DNA from: Pseudomonas saponiphila
Lineage (GTDB): Bacteria; Pseudomonadota; Gammaproteobacteria; Pseudomonadales; Pseudomonadaceae
Direction: 5' to 3'
DNA: 64,000 nucleotides
NCBI RefSeq assembly: GCF_900105185.1
Contig: NZ_FNTJ01000003.1
Coordinates: 248,001-312,000, forward strand
Made by a program: the position numbers and the translations under genes
Part shown: piece by piece, positions 61,032 to 64,000 of the stretch
How the letters are laid out: the number at the start of each line of letters is the position of its first letter
Position numbering within the stretch: position 1 is the stretch's first letter
Notes under the pieces: generated by a model
The model's database searches: none
Told to the model about the DNA's origin: nothing
Seen by the model: only the letters and a program-made list of their open reading frames with translations

Positions 61032-61054
61032 TGCGGGCTTTTCCTCCTATGAAG
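61029..61054 (+). repeat. Iteron-like site overlapping a ribosome-binding site
   Basis: ATTGCGGGCTTTTCCTCCTAT; the complementary strand gives AGGAGG, spacer and ATG of 60795-61031, so the similarity may be coincidental. Confidence 0.3.
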
Positions 61055-61093
61055 GCGTGGCGATGCACGAGCACACCGCCACGCGCCGCGACA

Positions 61094-61714
61094 TCAGGCG
61101 TCAGTCATCTCGGTTGCGGTGACCATGACCCCAGCAGTGTTGCTCCGCACGCTGTAGTCCAGATCCCCGATGAACTCATTGAGGTCTACGTTGCTAAAGC
61201 GCTTACCGCTCACCTGAATCGTCAGGGTCACGGTGAAGTCTTCGACACCGCCCCCTTGTGCCTTTACGGCAGCATCGAGGCGGTCCTGCGTCAGGTCGGA
61301 GATGTCGTCGATGGCAAAGAACTCTGCAATCGAGTCCACGAGCGACTCAACTGCGAACGGACCATCCCAGGACACGAATGCGCGGGCGAATGCATCTACC
61401 GCCTCATCACACTCGCCCAGCTCGATGATCTCAGCCCGAGTCAGCATCAAAACGGCATCAGTCGCGTCAAAGCTCTCGCGGTCGATCTCGGTGGCCATGT
61501 CGAACTTCAGGCCGGCATTAACCTGCTTCACAAAGTCGCCAAGGATGCGGCGTGTGCTCTGGAACTTGATGGTCTCGCCGCCCTGGATGACGACATAGGT
61601 GCGGGGCACAGCCAGGCCTTTGAGGCGATCGGCAATGATTTGCTCAGCCGCTTCAAGGCTTGGCAGCTCAAGCTCGGGGTTGAAATCTTCAAGCAAAGTT
61701 ACGGTGCTGGACAT
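61094..61714 (-). CDS. Hypothetical 206-aa protein
   Basis: ATG 61714 (MSSTVTLLEDFNPELELPSL). Strongly acidic, alpha/beta, with a regular helical region (EIIELGECDEAVDAFARAFV, LVDSIAEFFAIDDISDLTQD). Probably co-transcribed with 61777-62058. A short inverted repeat (CCACGGCA..TGCCGTGG) lies between them. Not recognised. Confidence 0.7.
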   Translation of the reverse strand: MSSTVTLLEDFNPELELPSLEAAEQIIADRLKGLAVPRTYVVIQGGETIKFQSTRRILGDFVKQVNAGLKFDMATEIDRESFDATDAVLMLTRAEIIELGECDEAVDAFARAFVSWDGPFAVESLVDSIAEFFAIDDISDLTQDRLDAAVKAQGGGVEDFTVTLTIQVSGKRFSNVDLNEFIGDLDYSVRSNTAGVMVTATEMTDA

Positions 61715-61776
61715 GCAGGATCTCCCATTACGAATTGAGGGCCACGGCACCATGTAATGCCGTGGCGTGAAAATGC

Positions 61777-62058
61777 TTATGCGGCGGCCGGTACTGCCAG
61801 CAGCGCCTGAATTTCGGCAATCGCGGCCTCTTTGGTCGTGGCGCGCAGCTTGTTGAAGGTACGCTCGCCGAGTTCCATTCCCAGGTACCAAAGGTCTTTA
61901 ACCCCATTCGGGCCGCTGATCAGGCCTTCCCAGTCCGCGGGCAGCATGCTCATGCCATGGTGCTCGCAGAGCTGAAGAACACCATCTTTGAAGTAGAAAA
62001 AGGGGAGCGGCGTTGAATCGGAGGTCAGTGGCTGTGCTGCTGGATGCGAGTTTTTCAT
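61777..62058 (-). CDS. Hypothetical 93-aa protein
   Basis: ATG 62058 (MKNSHPAAQPLTSDSTPLPF), 30 nt below a class A element. FYFKDGVLQLCEHHGMSMLP and MELGERTFNKLRATTKEAAI are its ordered parts. Not recognised. Confidence 0.66.
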   Translation of the reverse strand: MKNSHPAAQPLTSDSTPLPFFYFKDGVLQLCEHHGMSMLPADWEGLISGPNGVKDLWYLGMELGERTFNKLRATTKEAAIAEIQALLAVPAAA

Positions 62059-62088
62059 TGCTGCTTCTCTGTGTGGCTGATGGAACAA

Positions 62089-62118
62089 TGATCACTCCAG
62101 CCACTGAGTGCCAGTAGG
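62089..62118 (-). promoter_or_regulatory. Class A promoter-like element
   Basis: CTACTGGCACT, 12 nt, TGATCA, 30 nt before ATG 62058. It has T in place of G at the end of GGCACG. Confidence 0.65.
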
Positions 62119-62121
62119 GGG

Positions 62122-62144
62122 AATTGCGGTGTTTTCCTTCTATG
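62122..62144 (+). repeat. Dispersed iteron-like site with altered core
   Basis: ATTGCGGTGTTTTCCTTCTAT: an iteron match except for GTTTT for CAAAA, next to a class A element. Confidence 0.4.
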
Positions 62145-62170
62145 GCGGCAGTCATTCCAGGCAAACAAAA

Positions 62171-62191
62171 AGGGCCGGCAGTGCCGGCCCT
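62171..62191 (-). terminator. Rho-independent terminator
   Basis: Stem GGGCCGGC / GCCGGCCC with a 3-nt loop, then TTTTTGTTTG on the minus strand; ends transcription of 62211-62648. Confidence 0.8.
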
Positions 62192-62210
62192 GTGGCGGAT
62201 CTCACGCCGC

Positions 62211-62648
62211 TTAGAATTCGTCGCGGGTGAGGTTGTAAGCGAACCCGCCGACGATGATCCCGACCAGAACGATCGCGTACATCCAGTCACTGGCGTACCA
62301 GGCCATGTCGGAGGCCGATTCCAGCTCCGGCAGCCGCTCGAACAGTACGTCCATGGAGTGAGGGGTATTGCGGCCCCACGCTTCCAGTACCGAGAAGAAA
62401 CTGTCCCACACCATGGCTAGGGCAAAGGGCCAGACCACCCCAATGCGGAAGACCGGTTTGTAGGTATTCATCGACTGGTAGTACCACGCGGCGGCGAGCA
62501 AGAGGACCCCGCCAACAGCCCCGCGCATGGCGTCGATGCCGTCAGTGAAGGAACTGGCGAACCCAACCTTCTGAGTAATGATGAGCCCCAAGGTTAGGAC
62601 GGCGGCCGCGATGACGGCGATGGCAAAGCCTGTGTAGGTCTTGTACAT
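62211..62648 (-). CDS. Integral membrane protein, 145 aa
   Basis: Four hydrophobic segments can be seen: GFAIAVIAAAVLTLGLIITQ, AVGGVLLLAAAWYY, IGVVWPFALAMVWDSFFSVL and MYAIVLVGIIVGGFAYNL. The ATG at 62648 follows CAGGAGAAACC. It is second in an operon under the class A element at 63105-63134. Not recognised. Confidence 0.75.
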   Translation of the reverse strand: MYKTYTGFAIAVIAAAVLTLGLIITQKVGFASSFTDGIDAMRGAVGGVLLLAAAWYYQSMNTYKPVFRIGVVWPFALAMVWDSFFSVLEAWGRNTPHSMDVLFERLPELESASDMAWYASDWMYAIVLVGIIVGGFAYNLTRDEF

Positions 62649-62660
62649 GGTTTCTCCTGC

Positions 62661-63074
62661 TTAGTTGGTTGCCAGGCTTTTAGCCTGAATCAGCCGCGAC
62701 TGCATTTCCGAAAAAGGCAGGTCGCGTAGATGACGGTCTGGGCTTACGGCCTTATACAGGTCGTCGCCGGTAAATTCATTCCGGTACCGGTCAGCGTAAC
62801 GGGAACCGACCAGGGCCATTTCCACTTGAACAGCCTTGCTGGCGATCACCACCACGCAAGCATCGAGCTTGGTGTTGGTTTCGAGATACGCCGCGGCCAT
62901 CGAGTCAGCGGGGTCAATGGCTGCGTAGAAGCGGCCAGTCAGAAACTCCCCGGAGTCAGTGGTCAGATGCCCGGCCAGCGGGCGAGGGGCATTCATCACC
63001 ACCCAGCTCGGATCAACATCAAACGGAAGTTTGTCGGTCACTCGGGATTTGATCGCTGCTAAGGCCTGCTGCAT
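62661..63074 (-). CDS. Hypothetical 137-aa protein
   Basis: ATG 63074 (MQQALAAIKSRVTDKLPFDV) after CAGGAG. Alpha/beta, with LDACVVVIASKAVQVEMALV and a charged C terminus. Cytoplasmic; co-transcribed with a membrane protein. Not recognised. Confidence 0.68.
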   Translation of the reverse strand: MQQALAAIKSRVTDKLPFDVDPSWVVMNAPRPLAGHLTTDSGEFLTGRFYAAIDPADSMAAAYLETNTKLDACVVVIASKAVQVEMALVGSRYADRYRNEFTGDDLYKAVSPDRHLRDLPFSEMQSRLIQAKSLATN

Positions 63075-63104
63075 GTTGCGGATCTCCTGTTTAGGTTGGA
63101 GATA

Positions 63105-63134
63105 GCGTCTCATCCCTCAGTGCGTGCCAACACA
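63105..63134 (-). promoter_or_regulatory. Class A promoter-like element
   Basis: TGTTGGCACGC, with GAGACG one base earlier than the usual TGANNA position; 30 nt before ATG 63074. The following 63135-63325 shows no gene. Confidence 0.6.
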
Positions 63135-63325
63135 CCTCAGTAGAGGATGGTAAAGACCGCAGAAGCCAACGGCACACGGCCAAGTACATAGACCCACAGA
63201 ACCGAATTAGGCCCGCAGCCGTGGCGACCTTCAGGCCCATCACGCGCCTGATAACTTTCGGATACGCGCTATAGAATCTTGATCAGCAGGCATCGCTCAC
63301 AACCTCATTTGGGGATCGAAATAAC

Positions 63326-63790
63326 TCACCGCATTGGGGAGTTGACCAGCTTTACGTCAAGCACAGCCGTTGGGCACAAGAGCGCTATTGAGTAGACCTT
63401 GCGCTCGACACACTCGATGCACCGAGCTGAAGTAAAACCCTCGGCCAGTAGCGCCTGGCAAACATCCACTGATTCGAGAAGGAAGTAGCTGCTGTCGGCG
63501 ATATCCACATCCAGGTCTTCATCCCAAACTCCCCGACCTGCGACTATGGCCGCATCCTCATTGAAAACGCCCAGAAGGCGATCCAGAAGGTCGGGATCTT
63601 GCAGATCGGCAAGCCGGGTGAGATCAGGTCGAACTTCGGAAACGAGCCCGCCGCGCGCAAAGAACTCCGCGAACTCCATGTCCTCGCAGATGAAGAAGGG
63701 TCGCCCAGGGGTAATCCTTGGGGTGGTATTCCCCTCAGATCCAAATACCGGTGCGGAATCGCGCACCGGGCTGCCATGGAAATAGGGCAT
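63326..63790 (-). CDS. ADP-ribosyltransferase-like protein, 154 aa
   Basis: ATG 63790 overlaps the upstream stop (TGATG). PYFHGSPVRDSAPVFGSEG, PGRPFFICEDMEFAEFFARG and VYSIALLCPTAVLDVKLV follow the layout of toxin-type ART proteins (Y/F-H-G-S opening, a P-F-F strand followed by A..FA helix, and a closing strand). A catalytic Glu cannot be assigned with certainty. Tentative. Confidence 0.45.
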   Translation of the reverse strand: MPYFHGSPVRDSAPVFGSEGNTTPRITPGRPFFICEDMEFAEFFARGGLVSEVRPDLTRLADLQDPDLLDRLLGVFNEDAAIVAGRGVWDEDLDVDIADSSYFLLESVDVCQALLAEGFTSARCIECVERKVYSIALLCPTAVLDVKLVNSPMR

Positions 63791-64000
63791 CAGCGGGCCA
63801 GACCGGCAATCAGAGGTTCGCTGGCGGACTCATCAAGCCTGAGCAGATCATCATTCGTGTGGGGTGTCCCACCGAAATTCAGGCGTCGATAGATATCCTT
63901 CAGGACTTGCTCGTCACCCTGGTAGTCCAGCTCGTAGCGGTTGAACACCACGTTATCGAATCGAATGAAGCGCTGAGCCTGGCTGAGGTCTTGGTAGCGA
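63790..64000 (-). CDS. C-terminal part of a hypothetical protein, cut by window end
   Basis: Open from the right edge to a TGA at 63790: YQDLSQAQRFIRFDNVVFNR, DYQGDEQVLKDIYRRLNFGG, TPHTNDDLLRLDES. RLNFGGTPHT faintly resembles the (R)LN.GGT.L segment of DUF262 proteins, which are components of some defence systems, but the match is too short to assign. Coupled to the ART-like gene. Confidence 0.5.
   Translation of the reverse strand, partial: RYQDLSQAQRFIRFDNVVFNRYELDYQGDEQVLKDIYRRLNFGGTPHTNDDLLRLDESASEPLIAGLAR

Noticed and set aside
61029..61054. Iteron-like site as a certain control element
   Set aside because: It coincides with the ribosome-binding site and start of 60795-61031, so the match can arise by chance; kept only at low confidence.

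Overview
The window looks like part of a large Pseudomonas-type plasmid (megaplasmid). It has a replication initiator next to an iteron array with a DnaA box, a PRTRC cassette (ParB-related, ThiF-related), its own sliding clamp, sigma factor and SSB, Pseudomonas-style MvaT, CsrA and SspA homologues, and many short secreted or lipoprotein genes. There are no rRNA, tRNA, CRISPR, resistance or metabolic operons. Most genes are on the minus strand, in short operons with overlapping start/stop codons.

Layout. 1-2675: first of three apparently identical 2641-bp IS21-family elements. 2676-7131: small genes, then a sliding clamp / sigma factor operon with DnaA boxes upstream. 7132-10232: lipoprotein, a NADAR-SLOG fusion, and an exonuclease-I-like protein without its catalytic residues. 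10340-16250: PRTRC cassette (ThiF, B, F, a 61-aa ORF, C, E, ParB). 16266-19310: Zn-ribbon and secreted proteins. 19404-22044: second IS copy (inverted). 22268-26350: paralogous small gene, oriV iterons, initiator, mvaT-like and csrA-like genes. 27947-30587: third IS copy, splitting rdgC. 31449-48323: mostly unknown plasmid genes plus a Sel1-repeat lipoprotein, UPF0270 protein, ClpP-like secreted protein, SSB, a ParB/HTH-like protein and two DNA methyltransferases. 48412-54223: MepK-like endopeptidase, SspA-like protein, SpoT-type HD hydrolase and Zn-cluster proteins. 54243-58861: a region rearranged by a 2.8-kb inversion that breaks a PotF/SpuD-like gene and a plasmid gene. 58861-64000: lipoprotein, small proteins, a membrane protein and an ADP-ribosyltransferase-like protein.

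The main discovery is regulatory. At least 23 sites share the form CTGCTGGCACG, then 12 nt, then TGANNA. Nearly all lie 24-35 nt upstream of a start codon (maximum 75). None is seen inside the IS copies or the acquired polyamine gene. This looks like a plasmid-specific promoter, and the plasmid encodes a candidate partner, a divergent sigma factor whose own operon carries the element. A second promoter-like class, TTTC-N11-TTGGCT-N21-TANNNT, precedes about ten other genes, enriched for secreted proteins plus csrA and rdgC.

Recent damage is visible and reversible on paper. Removing each IS with one target-site copy restores an open frame. Flipping 55223-58031 restores two genes at once. Three more genes carry single-base frameshifts. 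These could be real or could be sequencing or assembly errors.
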